This document shows positions 43,581 to 56,218 of a DNA stretch of 64,000 nucleotides, one piece after another (the stretch's first letter is position 1; every line of letters starts with the position of its first letter). This DNA comes from Isoetes taiwanensis (Eukaryota > Streptophyta > Lycopodiopsida > Isoetales > Isoetaceae), in the NCBI GenBank assembly GCA_021234155.1, contig JAJEKV010000056.1, positions 4,077,330 to 4,141,329 of the forward strand, read 5' to 3'. A program made the translations under genes and the position numbers. The notes beneath the pieces are model-generated. The model did no database searches. It was not told the origin of the DNA and saw only the letters and a list, made by a program, of their open reading frames with translations.

Positions 43581-45349
43581 GCCAATATGGAGCACAACTG
43601 AATGAAGAAGGGCAAGTTGATGGGTCGAATTTATAAAAAGGCATATGGAGTCTCCAGCCACAGACATTGCCTTTTTGTTGTAATAGCTTCAGTATGTGGT
43701 TGGGCTTTTGTTTCACGTGAATTTGTTTATCAAGTGGTCTCATCCATTTCTCTCGTGCTATTCCAAAGCCTCATCACACAACCTCATCCTCATTTTTACT
43801 TCCTCCCAAAATGCAGAAAAATAGTTGGGGATCGCTTTGTCTTATGCTCTTTATAGTTAGATAGGACATATCATATCTATGCTAGCTTTCTAGATCTAAG
43901 ATGACAAAAAACTAGTCTGTTTCTAACTAAATGTTTATCATGTGTACCTTTCGTTGTGCAATACGTGATTAGACTTTTTTCCATATACTTGCAATTAGTA
44001 TGTGGGTTGCATTCACCTTTGGCCTTACTCTATTCGTCTTATGTCATATGAAACCATCCTAGGAGTATTGGATATTGAGAGACATGGTTTAGCAACTTCA
44101 AAATATTCTCTAACATTGAATGAGAAACCAAGCATGTGCAATCAACTCTAGATCACGTTATGTTAACAATCGCATTATATGGTTATGGTTTACCATGGGG
44201 TGCCATACGTGGTAAATCACCAATAGGTTTCACTAAAGATAAGAACTCTCAAGATGAAAATGAACATAGGAAGCCACAATTGTAGCCATATATATTCCTT
44301 ATACTATCCTATCTTAGACTAAAAAGGAGATCTTGGTCTTTATTGATTTATGTTTCATCTACATACCACAAACCAATAAAGTATGTGAATCACGTACAAC
44401 CAATGACCAATAAGATATGCAGGCCCACTTTGAAAGATGCGTGTTCTTACTCGCAAATTTTCACCACACATACTAGGATGTTAGTCGTATTTCCAAATGA
44501 ATGCCCAAATGGAAGTTTCTTGTAGCTACAACTCTTACTTGTTCACTCATCCTCCTCCTCCTCCTTTATTACAAGATATATAGTGGAATGCTAATTGGAA
44601 TGCGATTGCTGTTTGGGAGCGGTCAGGGAACGTGAGAGCTATAAATGAAAAAAAACACCCCCTTGCATTCCGCAATAATAAAACAATTTAGGAGCTTGCC
44701 ACTTGTTGCATATCATCGCACGTGAACAATTTTTAGTTTCCCAAAAGGACAAACCCTTGTTTGATATTGTAATACAGGGGACAAAAAATATTCTCTAGAT
44801 TCCCAGGTCAAGGGAGGTCATATAATGTAGACAATATTTTCCAACCATTAACTTCGATTTTTTGGCTTTATATATTCTTAGTAGCCCCACCCCTCGTTTG
44901 CATCTTTCTGCTCATGCGTTGGATGGCTTGATAGGAAAAACCCAACCCTGTTTTTCTCCTTGGCGAATGGGGCTCTTATCGACGGAGTCGTTTGGCACCT
45001 CGATCAATGACCCCGCCGCGGTATCCATAAGAGGATCACCAATTACGATGGGTTTTGTATGTAAGCATCTCGATCGAAGAGCTTGGGGATACATTGTTAT
45101 TGAACTGACATGTTGTTTGATTAACTTACAAGCATTAACACGCTCGATTCTTTGAGCACAATGCAAAAACCTCAATCTACAAACATATCTTGCCAGAGTT
45201 GCCATATATTATAGAACTTTCAATGATCTCATAGTGTTGTTTGGCTGATTTGAGCTGCTCTATCATGATGGATTGCTTTTGTTGTGTGTATTATTGTGTA
45301 AGATATTGTTGATATTCTTTTTATTTTGTAATACTTTGTAGAGATGTCT

Positions 45350-45800
45350 TGCTTTGCGTTATATATTTTCAATCCCACGTAGCATATTTATGAAAGCAAG
45401 TGGTCCCTTGACTCTCACCTCCTAGTTGGAGACGTATGTGGACTTGGGCTTGGGATAAACTACTCCATCCTAAGGTGGCTGTGCTTTGGTGGCAGATTCT
45501 TCACAGATGCCCTCGGGTGAATGCGCTTGTCCACAGATTTGATCCTCATTTGTCGGCAAGACTCCCCTTAATGCAAGCAAAGGGGACGAGACCATTGAGC
45601 ATTGTTTCTTTTTATGTGATCATCTCGACTGTTTGGTCTTGGTCGCTTTCTCTTTTCATGGATGCTCTAGTGAATTGCCCAATCGTTAGATATGGGAATA
45701 TTAGAGGTATATGCCCTCTAGTGCGATCCCATGCGCATTACGCCATTGCGCAATGGGGTCAAAAAACGATGTGGCTCTATTTTCAAGGGCCCCTTGACAT
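45350..45800 (+). pseudogene. LINE ORF2 zinc-binding region, unit B
   Basis: Copy of 36880-37320. The frame MWTWAWDKLL to RFDP is intact. It then becomes garbled (CPLC is lost) where unit A reads CTGTCAGCACTCTGCCC and unit B reads TTTGTCGGCAAGACTCC. The garbled positions fall at CAG/CTG sites of unit A. Confidence 0.75.
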
Positions 45801-46619
45801 CCATTGCCAGTAATTTAAATGTGATTTTGACCTCAACATAGCAACTGGCCCTGCTGGCTGCACTAAAGTAGGAACGGCTGAAGCTTCTAAAGACGTCTCC
45901 AATGGGGCTTGTGCCACAAGCTTCCCTGGAACAGTACCGGATTGGGCTTGCTGATCACCTGCAAAGGGGAAGCTGTATGTCCAAATGAAGATGGCTGTTG
46001 TAAAGTTTACAGAAGCCATAGTTTCAAAATGAACCACCAGAAACATTTATGCTACCCTCGACTATTACCACATGCTTGTGCTTGAAAAAATACAGACAAA
46101 ACTTCCTACTGTACAATAAGAAACATTGTACGCCAATTCTGTTAACAAAGATTAAGAGTTTACCTGATAGGATGAACTCAAGTCACAACTTAAGTCTGGC
46201 AAGTTAAGTGACAAAAATAAAGAGAATGAACTAAAAAGAAAAGCATCTGGAAATATTCCTTAAAACAAGGCTCTCCTGTAAGTTGCTGCATGCGTTGACA
46301 TGCCAACCCCTTTCAATGAGGATATGGAACTAAGCGGTAGCAGCTAAGAATGTGAATGCAACAACTTGAAGAATGACAAGCTAATTCACTGTAGTATCTT
46401 ACACCAGCGAAAACATAATGGCTAAAACCACACAACCTGTGGACCATATGATTGCAGCAGCAGATACTTGTGCATGGGCCCCAAATTAGAAGACATAAAT
46501 AGGCCTGGCTCTTAAAATAGAGAAGAGTAGAAGAAAAGCTACCTATCTGTTGCACCACATACCTGAGGCAGGCGTTGACAGCAAGGAAAGAAGGCTGAAG
46601 CAGAACTGGAGCTGGAAAG

Positions 46620-46705
46620 AGGACACAGACTGGGGGATTCGAACCCCCTGCGCAGTGCGCAGCTCCAAACAGTCTGCCCGCCCTTAAAGGGCAGGGGCTA
46701 TTCCC
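46620..46705. repeat. Cluster of three palindromes 3' of the HUH gene
   Basis: Read on the plus strand: GGGGGATTCGAACCCCC (5-bp stem, 7-base loop), CTGCGCAGTGCGCAG (perfect 7+7 around G) and GCCCGCCCTTAAAGGGCAGGGGC (imperfect). The first is also an exact tRNA T-arm with a B-box sequence, but no cloverleaf can be completed. Hairpins near the ends are what HUH transposases recognise in other systems, so these are candidate recognition sites. Confidence 0.6.
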
Positions 46706-46972
46706 ATGCACATGCAGATGCAATCAGACCATGTTTTCCCATGAGTTTTTTGAGTTTTTCAGTTTTTTCTTTTCGACATTCAATGCCATGAAGCCAAAGA
46801 AGCAGACAAATCTGGTTTTCCCAAGCAAAGACAAGCATTTTTTAGCTGACCTGCAGTCCATTTGCAGAGCCATTTTCCATGTTTTGCCACTTTTTTTTTC
46901 CCTTTTCTCATTCCTACGACCTGCCACACAGAAAGCACACAGTAAGCAAGCAAACCAAGCAAATCACACACT

Positions 46973-48572
46973 CTAGTTGTTGTTCATGACAGCGTTGTGC
47001 CGCCTGGCCAAAGCATCAATACGCCGCAATTCCCTCAGAAGAAGTGCCCGTGCAAGGTTCATATGCGCCCGCATATGCTGCCGTTCATCTGTGGTGACCT
47101 CCACCTCTTCCCATTCCATATGATACACGGCCTCTTCCAATGCTGCAAAGAGCCTCCCAAGCTGCATCCTAAACAGTCTGACAGAGGCAGCCACAGACTC
47201 CGCCAGGGTGTTAATGTTAACAACACTTGCCACAACATCCAGAGCCACCTGCACACGCTCCCTGTTCGGAGAGAAGACAACAGGAGAGGGGGCAGCATTG
47301 TGGATTACATCATGGACACTTGGCCCGGGAGCAGCAGGTCTGTGCGGAGGGGAAGATGGGCCCTCCTCATCACTTTCAATGTTAATGACGCCATCAGCTG
47401 GCCTCATCCCAACAGGTGCAGCAGGACTGCTGCTAACAGCAGCCCCATTCCCAACCTCCATACCAGCACGATCCATCTCTATTCCAGGCATAGTAACTGC
47501 AAACAAAGATACAAAATCAAAGCAAACAAAGACATATGTACAAAAGTTGCAGGCAGCCCCCTACAACGACAAGTCACCCAATTGCCATTGTGTAATCTGT
47601 TGTGTCAAGAGGGATGAAGTCAGTGCCAGGCATGTCCCCAACAGCCTCGGGTCTGAATTCAGCATCCTCCCCTTCCACAAAATTCTCATCCATGTCTCCA
47701 GGCGTGGCAGCCTCGTCCCAGTATCTTTTCCTACCCTTCCCAATCCGCTGAATGGGCTCCATCCCAGCCGGGATCCCATACAGCACACATCTACAATCGC
47801 TTGGCAACGCCACTCTGGGGTTCAGTGTCAGGTGCCAGGCGGCCTTCACCCTATGCTCAGAGATAAAGGCAGTATTAGAAGGAAGGATCCAGCTAGTAGA
47901 CAACACAAATTTCCCGGTTCTAAGCATCCTAGTGATTGTGTATACAAGGCTAGAGCTCAGATGCCTTCCACCATGATAGTTTACAAAATGAAGAGCCCTT
48001 CCCAACAGGTTTCTGTTATCCAGAACTACCACATGCTTAATATCCCCTGCACCATACAGCAAGTACAGGTCCTTCCCCATCTCCAATTGGCGCTCCGAAA
48101 CATTCTTTGTGTGCAGCTTGAAGTGGGGCTTCCCCATATCCTTCATGCAATACCCTATGAGCCCCTCAAAACAATGGAGCTTCGTATTCCTTAATGCCTT
48201 GCACACAAGGACAACCCCCACAGGCTTCTTAGCTCCCCACCCAAACCTGCGCTTCATGGCCAAATTGACTACTCTAGGGGACTTGAGAGCTAGCCTAAAC
48301 ACACACTGGTAATGCAGGTGATCTAGGTCACTCCCCCTCTCCGCTGCAACAGCACCTGACACACAGTCCTCCTCACAGAATTTAATCAGCATGTCATAGA
48401 ACTCTGGGGGTGCATCCTTGCCTGCCACACCCAGGGTAACACTGACGTCTATGAGGCCTATGCCTTCATCCTCAGGGCCATCTGTGCATGCCTCCACAGC
48501 AGACCTGCCAGAAGAGAACTCTCGCTGCCCATTCCTGCCTGCCCGGCCTGCTCTTCTAGCATCCCTCCTCAT
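46973..48572 (-). CDS. HUH (Rep-like, single-Tyr) endonuclease, two exons
   Basis: Exon 1 (48572 to about 47580) has the three Rep motifs in order: motif 1 DVSVTLG (residues about 42-48), motif 2 DHLHYQ with the metal-binding HLH at 85-87, and motif 3 GYCMKD with the presumed nucleophile Tyr141 and Lys144. PHFKLHTKNVSE follows. I see no Walker A motif, so the superfamily 3 helicase of geminivirus or CRESS Reps is absent. An intron-like gap (GGGTGACTTG ... TTTGCAG) leads to exon 2 (about 47490-46973), which is acidic then proline-rich (NIESDEEGPSSPPHRPAAPG) and ends in a helical region (LRRIDALARRHNAVMNNN). The exact join is unclear by a base. The start at 48572 precedes a basic MRRDARRAGR leader. 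Eukaryotic transposons with such proteins have been described as Replitrons; membership here is my inference. Confidence 0.72.
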
Positions 48573-48909
48573 GGAAAGAAAAGAAACAAAAGAAGAAATA
48601 AGAGAAGCGAATGAAGCTCACCTGCTGAAGGCGCCTCCAAGCTCACGATTTATACAGACATATTGGCGGCTTCCCCATCTTATCCACTCCCACGATGCCA
48701 GAAACGACAAGCATGGCCTTCCAAACATAGCGCCCTACATCCGCGAACACAGTCTGCCCACTAACCATTGCTGAATGCACCCCAAATGAAAAACAGTCGA
48801 AAATGGCAAAGATTCCCTTACGCCCGATTGGTGTACGCTTTTCGATACAATACACCCCAATAACCATTACAACCTTATGTTACAAACATACCCTTTCATA
48901 AACTAGCAA

Positions 48910-49313
48910 ACTATATCATGTGACATTGACAAGTCAGCAAGTGCTTCTGGCTATTTATCCGGATACTTGGAATAAGGTGCGGAGTCAAGCATTTCATTTG
49001 GCATCAGGATGGTTGTTGTGGTCCATTTGAAAGCGCGGAAGATTGTGTATCTTTCAAGGTTTGGATATTCCCCCTGCAGTAGTCCTCCATGACGCACAAG
49101 CTAGAATCGCTAAGGCCTACCATTGTTCTTCGATTGCTCCTGCCAAGCGACAATTGATATTTGAGTCCTATTTGAGTGTGTTGTCTTATGCATAGGTTGG
49201 TGGTTCTATTCAGTGAATCATGATTATCCTCTGAGATTTTATTCCCGCCTCTGCATTTGTATCTGGCTTTTGGCTTAGTGTTTCAATAAAGCTTGTCGTT
49301 CTTCAAAAAAAAA
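48910..49313 (+). pseudogene. LINE 3' end with poly-A, unit B
   Basis: Copy of 40690-41091 ending with an A-tract at 49305-49313. It has a TGA where unit A has Trp in LLWSIWKRG (near 49027). The C-terminal frame therefore differs in integrity between the units. Confidence 0.78.
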
Positions 49314-49713
49314 ATTTATGAAATCACAATGGAAGTAACAAACTCTTATATCAGGTTAAGAATTCTTCCTTAGAATTATTTTGCTGTAAAAAATTATGGC
49401 GTATAACTAAAGTTTATATTGTTGGTGTTGGAGTTTATAATAGACTTTGTTATAAATGGATTAGACTTTCAACGAGGTAAGTTCTACTAGACGGCATCCT
49501 GAATTCTTTTCTTTAAGCAAGTAAGTTCAGTTTAGATATTTTTTTGTTGCGGCCCTTTTTATCAAACAATTGTTATAGTTTTTGCATCGAAAATCTTAAT
49601 TCATGCTCTTAAAAAATTTACTTGTTGTTGTTTGCTTTGTATGCATAAACAGGTAATGGACGTGATAATATACGATGCCTATATCTTTTTTATATTTGCG
49701 CACGTGCGCGCGC

Positions 49714-49880
<167 letters not shown>

Positions 49881-50183
49881 TGTTGGAAGGACGTGTATTT
49901 CTATAATTCAAAAGAAACTACAAACATAGATGGGGGATTGAAACCCGATGGAGAAATTGTCCACCAGAGCAAAACCACACACCACCTTGCGACATACATC
50001 ATCTAAATAAGTTATATATTCTGGGAAGGGACTCGCAAGAGACACAAAACCGGCCGACTACCAGAGAACTTCCTCAACTATAAGCCGATGGCGTAAAACC
50101 TGCAAGCAACACAAAGAACTCTAAAAAACACCCGTGAATGGTTATAGAAAATCCAACATGTAGCAGAAAAAAAAGAGAGCATC

Positions 50184-50490
50184 ACCCAATAGGGTGGAGA
50201 ACAGCATCACCCAACGGGTGGAAAACAATTACGTACAAAGAAATATGCGTCACCCTCGAGGTGGAAATAAACACCATCACCCGCAGGTGGAGATAGCATC
50301 ACCCATAGGGTGGAGAAAAGCGTCACCCAATGGGTGGATAACAATCATGTAAAAAGAAATATGCGTCACCCTCGAGGTGGAAATAAACAGCATCACCCGG
50401 AGGGTGGAGAAAAAGCGTCACCCAGCGGGCGGAAGAAAACACGATAAATAGAAATGTGCGTCACCATCACGGTGGAAATAAACAGCACCA
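50184..50490 (-). repeat. Array of CACCC/GGGTG mini-hairpins
   Basis: About ten units of the form TCACCC-nnn-GGGTGGA lie within 310 bp, such as TCACCCAATAGGGTGGA, TCACCCAACGGGTGGA and TCACCCTCGAGGTGGA. The arms are kept while the centres differ. The same units occur in reverse orientation at 30065-30250 in the short R1 member. Confidence 0.8.
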
Positions 50491-50899
50491 CCCACAAAAA
50501 ACGGTCCAATAGAATCCCATGTCACAAAATTGTAATGGAGTGCCAAACGCAATATTTGGCACATCCAGACACAGCTAAATAGCAAAATATGATGTAAAAT
50601 GATAGCACAATGCACAATGCACTGTGAAAAAAGAGCTCAACAGCTAGCTAGAAATGAAGTTCCCGGCAAATGATACAGAACGAGGAAGAAGGTGGAGGGA
50701 AAAACCAGAAGGTGTCCAATATAAATCCAGGCCAGAAAAACTCAATGGACTGCCAAATGCATGACGCATAAGGCCAAATATAAAAAGGCAAATGATGTAA
50801 AACCATAAAAAATAACGTCAAAAACACAAAAACGAACTATAATTGGCCAAATAAAACGGGCTTTTGAAAAAAAATGCAATACACTCCAGTCATGACTAG

Positions 50900-52720
50900 A
50901 TGCACCAATATGAATAATACTTTTAAAGAACGAGGAAGAAGGTTGAGGTAGAGGTTAAAGAAGGTCAAGAAGGGGAAAGAGATTGAAGTTACATTCGGAT
51001 CACATCGTGGGTCAAGCAAAGAAGGCTTATGAAAAAACAAAGAAGGTCGAAGGGTGAGTCTGAAGTCAAAAGTGAGATTAAGGCCAAGGTAAAAGAGGCA
51101 ATGGGGTCAAGTCTTGGCGTCGAGGTAGAGTCACGAAAAATGGAATAAGTGATTACGGAAGGATGTCATAGTGTTAGGAAGCAGCCATACCAAATAGAAA
51201 AGGACCCACTATAAGTGCAAAAAAGCTCTCAATAGACAGCTAGAAATGGATTTCCCGAGATAACTAGAATCATGCAGAACCAGCACCATGCACAACACCT
51301 TGTGTACAACAACATAAGATACTCCACATATAGATAAAGATAAGCCTAAAATGAAGGATGATCAATAGAAACCCATGTCGCCAAAATCTTAATGCATTAG
51401 GCTTAAACGCAATATGCATCATATCGGATAAAGCCAAATAGCAAATATGCCAGCCGATGTATAATGATAAGCCGGAAAAACCTAGAATGCTAAAGAACTG
51501 CAAGAACACGATGCCAAACTAGAATTTGCCAAATAGGGGCGTGCTTGCGACAAAAATGCAATGCAACATTTTTTAAAACAATATGTGAATGTTGAATAAA
51601 AAGAAAAGATAGTGTTAAAGAAGAGGTCATCTGAGGAAAATAATATGACATTTGGGCGAGGAAGGAATGCCGCAATCTGAATAGCACCGGGAGTATGAAG
51701 AGGTTGAGGGAGAAGTGGCGGAACATGTCGATTACAAATCAAGAGGAAGGTCAAGGGAGATGAGAGTGAATTTAAATTTGGACCACATCATGGATCAAGA
51801 AAAACGAGGCTTAAGTTGGAAGAAAGTAGGAGGGCTATGCACAAGCAATTTATGGCAAATGTGAGGCCAAAATCAAGGTGAGGTTATGGCCAAGAGAAAA
51901 GAGGAAACGAAAGTCAACGATGGTAAGGTCCGAGTAGTGCGAGGAGGTCAGCCATATGGCAGAAGCAAATGAGGGAATGTACATGTTAAAGGAAATGAAA
52001 ACACAATGAGTATGTAATGTTACATATTGTGAGTAAAGCGATGCATGAAAAAAGAAGCCTACTGCGAATATGACAAAGTGGAGCTAACATAAATAAAGGA
52101 TCACCCAAATCTATAAAATTGGTGTTATATAAGCAATAAACCTGTGCCGAGTCCGTAAAAAATGGAAAAACCACCTAACAACATAACATGTCACCCATGG
52201 TCAAGAACAGAGAATACAACTTCGCGAAGCTGCAATGTTACATGATAAATGACAATCGCCAACATAATGATAATTTCTGAGCAATGTTTCCGAAAAAGAC
52301 AACAAAGTTAGATGATGTAAGCTCAAGCATAAATACGAGAAAAGAGGAATGCAAGCCAATGAACAAATGCAACAAGAAAATAACCACTATGATGGCGATG
52401 CATAAGTAGTTTAGATCGAATGTGAGGCCGAAGTCAAGGTGAGGTTATGGCCAAAGGAAAAGAAGAAAAGAAGGTCAATAGTGCGGAGGTCCCGGTTGAG
52501 TGCAACGAGATCAGCGCCAATCAAGAGGAAGGTCAAGAAGGGAAGTTAAATTCGGATCACATCGTGGATCAAACAAAAAGGAGGCTGAAGTCCGAAGAAA
52601 GTATGCTGGTGATGCACAAGCAGATTAGGTCGAATGTGAGGCCGAAGTCAAGGTAAGGTTATGGCCAAGGGAAAAGAGGAAAAGAAGGTCAGCAGTGCTG
52701 CCCATGACGTGGATGTCAAA
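50900..52720. repeat. Degenerate internal repeats of the long R1 element
   Basis: A block containing GAGGAAGGTCAAG, GGATCACATCGTGGATCAA, GTGAGGCCGAAGTCAAGGT and AGGTTATGGCCAA recurs around 50930-51110, 51735-51925, 52395-52480 and 52525-52700. There is no stable ORF. From 52720 to 54900 I see only purine-rich sequence without recognisable coding. Confidence 0.7.
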
Positions 52721-55029
52721 TGCATATATGACCATGACGTGCATCTTAAAAACACCAATCAACCTGGAATAAAAATGAGATCTAACAAAAACATCGTATC
52801 ATACGAAGTGGAAAATGCAAGACAACAATCAAAGGAGATAGGTTCAGGGTTCCCGACCAAAGAAAAACTCAAGGTCTGAAGATCCATAAGAATATGATAA
52901 CAAACTCGATGGCAAAAAAGGACCTGCCAAATGAAGGATAATTGTAGATCGTAACAAAGAACAAGAAGAACCGTTAGTGCAAGAAATGACCTAAAAAAGA
53001 CGACGATATGATAAAGATAAAGCAACATCCATGAAGTGTATTGTGCCAAGACAATATTTTAACAAGCATCTAAAAAGAATGGCTAAGATGGTAAAAGGAA
53101 AGAAAGTGTGAAGGTACCCTGGCCGCTATTAACCGAAAGACATCACGGATATAGTGAAAAGAGCCGGTGGGAGAGAATGGTAAGATGGCGTATGCTTGAA
53201 TGGAGGAGGTCAAATGTGAAAACCAAGTTAAAAGGTAAAAAGATACGGCCAGGATATAGAGGAGATGGAGGTCGAGAGTGCCAAGGTTGGGTAGGAGTAA
53301 TGAGGTGAGTCTAATAACCAAGTGATGAAAAAATGGGTAATGGAAACACAATAACTACATGATGTTATGTGATATCATGCCAAATCTGGATACAAAATGA
53401 GACAACTTGTGACAAACATGTAAAGAACTTACTCTTGACAAATAAATGTAACGCATATCTAGAGACGACAAATCCATAAGATAACATATCAAGAGATGGA
53501 TAGTACCAAGACAAGAAAGGAAATGCTTGACGACTCAAGTAGGAAGCAAAATGTCCAACAGAAGGTTAGCAAAACAGAACAAGCCAAAAACTCAATGGGC
53601 ATAATATATCGCCTACGTAAAACCCAAGTTGCAAACATATGACAAGGCAAGACTATCTTTCAAAAACCCGAAAACCATAAGAACAACTTCAAGAACACGA
53701 TGCAAGCTAAAAATGCCAAATAGAATGCACTTATGACAAAATTGCGTTGCCCTAATGAAAGCGAATTAGTATGTTTAAATAGAATAGAACAGAATAATCG
53801 AATCGAATCGAATAGAATGGAATGATAGTAGTTTTAAATGAGATGTCATAGGGAAAAGATGAGACCACATCTGGATACCCATGCTAAGTGATTCCAAATC
53901 CATATAGACATAAATATGCACAAGATATAGATAAGTATGTAAACTCAAATGATGTATTTGAACTAAAATGATGTATGACTAATATGCACACCAAAATGTA
54001 AATAGATACGAGACAAAATCAAAGTAAAGACAAGAAACGAAATTACTCATAATGACTGAGCGATACGTGTATATGCCAAGGTCAAGGTGAAGGACAAAAG
54101 GTGGGTCAAGGTCGAGATGAACTTCGGAGAGGGAGAGAGCCATAAATTAAATAAAACTTGGATCAAGGTCATGTTCCAACAAAAACAATAGCTCAAAGGG
54201 AAGGCACGAAGGCGGCGAGACATGAACAATTTACAAGGCCATTATTGCAAAATAGGTCATATCCCCATAAGGTGAAGTGATTTAAATAGCAAGCACACAC
54301 CAATGCAAAAAATAGGTCATATCCCTCCATGGTGAAATAACGTAAATTTCTTGAAACGATAACTTAGCAAGATAGCATCAAAGAGACAATATGTCTAGCA
54401 ACACAATTTACAAGCACATGTTGGAAGTAGAAAAGGTGCATCGAATAATGCATCGAAATAAGAAACCATAGGACCATTGCAATGAAAAGTGTTAAGATGA
54501 GAATGCCTAGATAATACAATGAACTATACCCAATCCCAAAGATCCATTGGATTATATCGACAAATCGAAAAACAAAGAAAGGCGATACAAAATAAAGATG
54601 CCCTCGTTAAAATTAAAATACCGCAAGAACTCCCCATATAACAAACTCCGGTGCATTGATGGCTTGGGTTAAGAAACGTAGGAGGTTAGATATAAACAAA
54701 CGAAGTGAGAGAGGCCCGAAGGGCTTGATAACAAAATGTTCCATAGGCGAGAAGGTGGGAATAATAAATGGGCGTGAAGCATGCTATGTTGAAAAATTGC
54801 AAAATGCCACGAATAATGATCCGAAAGAACTATGCTAGGCCCTAACAAAAGCTCAGATAAATCCCCTTGAACAATAGCCCAGAAAAATGTCAATTAAGGA
54901 AAGGGATAGGGTTAAAGATGGATGTATAGCATGTTGATAAATTAAGATAGAAATGAGGAAATGTGAGTGATGCATAGAGATAAAGGTGTGTGCTTGGCAA
55001 TGCATTGGAAAACAAGATGAAAAATGTTA

Positions 55030-56030
55030 ACAAAAACAACAGTTGCCAGAGAAGTTAAAAGTGAGTGGTGGAATCATAAAGGCAACACAAACCTGATGCA
55101 CATAGAACCGTATGGGCTAAGGCCAAGCAAACACAGCAATGTATGGCACCTCGCCATAGATTCAAAGAACAAGCAGACAACGATGGAAGTTTTCCACAGA
55201 GAGGCTGGTGTCTGCTGCAGCTTGTGGTTATGCAATCCGGCACCCAGTAGCTTGACCTGCTCAAATCCAGCAACTGAAAGGTCTTGTGCACGAAGCACCT
55301 TTAGCCCAAATTGCACTTCGATTCTTTTCAGGTTGGTAAGAGCCCAAATCGACCCATCCCCTTTCCTGCTGAACCGGTTTGAGGGAGTGCCACCAGATTT
55401 TGTAGGCCTACCTGCAACATCGTGGAATGCAAGAATCGGACCGTAAATCTGCTCAAGATACCTGATGCTACAAAATTAACAGGTTAGATTGTCAAAACAG
55501 GGATTTAGTTTAAGCCTGTGGCACCACAACCAATAAAGTGTCCCTGAGAAAAGCATTGCATACCGAACAACCTGCAATGGATGAACGAAAAACTGGTTGC
55601 AGTTGTATCCAACTCCGCATAACTCCGCCGAACCTAGATGCTGGGGCACGCCGTGGCATGCTGATACTGGCTGGGCCGAAAAGACAGAGGGGATCAGGAG
55701 GTTAACCCATCGCAAAAAACAGCAAAATCCGGCTGGATCTGAAGCCAGCTTGATAAAACGGCTAAAACTAGGCTGAAGCACAGATCCAATTCGTGCAGAG
55801 GCAATGAGGTTGGGATTGGCTGCATGGATTGATTAGGCCGGAAGTGGTCTGGAGTGTTTCGGATTGAAATGATAGACTGGAATCGGCCTGGTAACTCCAA
55901 ATTTGCGGGAGCTGCAGAAGTACAGCCAGATCGTGTGCTGCTGGAGATCAAATCGATACTCGAAAGGTACTGTGGTATTAGACGAACTGTGGGTGCTGTT
56001 GCTGTTCTTGATTCATAGCCGCTCATTGCT
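55030..56030 (-). other. GC-richer island inside the R1 element
   Basis: Composition rises relative to the flanks, and several minus-strand frames are stop-poor (for example FGLKVLRAQDLSVAGFEQVK near 55310-55240 and DVAGRPTKSGGTPSNRFS near 55420-55370). They do not join cleanly and I recognise no family. It could be a captured host gene fragment. Confidence 0.35.
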
Positions 56031-56218
56031 TGAGCTCATCATTCAGCTCAGAATTTGCATGCATCCGGATCTGAAAAAAGCTAGCTCTAGAGTGGTACAT
56101 GTCGCTTAGCAACAGAACAGATCAAGCAACAGAGCCGAAAAATAGAGTAAGCATGCATAGAAGTCGAAAGGAAGGCGGTAACAACCTCCACGAATCTGCA
56201 GCCTGATCCTGTAGGAAT

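Larger units (their letters stand above)
45800..48910 (-). mobile_element. HUH-endonuclease element in a LINE, unit B
   Basis: MITE-free copy of the element at 37320-40690. It contains the better-preserved HUH gene (46973-48572), a palindrome cluster 270-350 bp beyond the gene's 3' end, and LINE sequence on both sides. I recognise no helicase, integrase or polymerase gene in it, so if mobile it relies on the HUH protein plus host replication. Confidence 0.6.
41270..49500. repeat. Tandem duplication unit B (8231 bp)
   Basis: Second copy, in direct orientation and directly adjoining unit A. It ends at GACGGCATCCT (49500), matching 41265 in unit A. After that the flanks differ. The junction has T-rich microhomology. 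Unit B carries the better-preserved HUH endonuclease gene; unit A carries the better-preserved 33.9-34.5 and 36.9-37.3 kb segments. Confidence 0.95.

Noticed and set aside
46600-46710. Possible tRNA gene (exact T-arm with GGTTCGAATCC)
   Set aside because: No acceptor stem, D-arm or anticodon arm can be paired around it. The copy in the other unit has lost parts. I treat it as a palindrome cluster.
47208-48194. 328-codon plus-strand frame opposite the HUH gene
   Set aside because: Antisense shadow of a GC-biased coding region; contains no recognisable domain and is not preserved in unit A.
46973-48572. Integrated geminivirus or other CRESS virus
   Set aside because: No helicase domain, no capsid gene, no viral intergenic stem-loop nonanucleotide seen, and the gene has an intron. 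Only the HUH core is shared.
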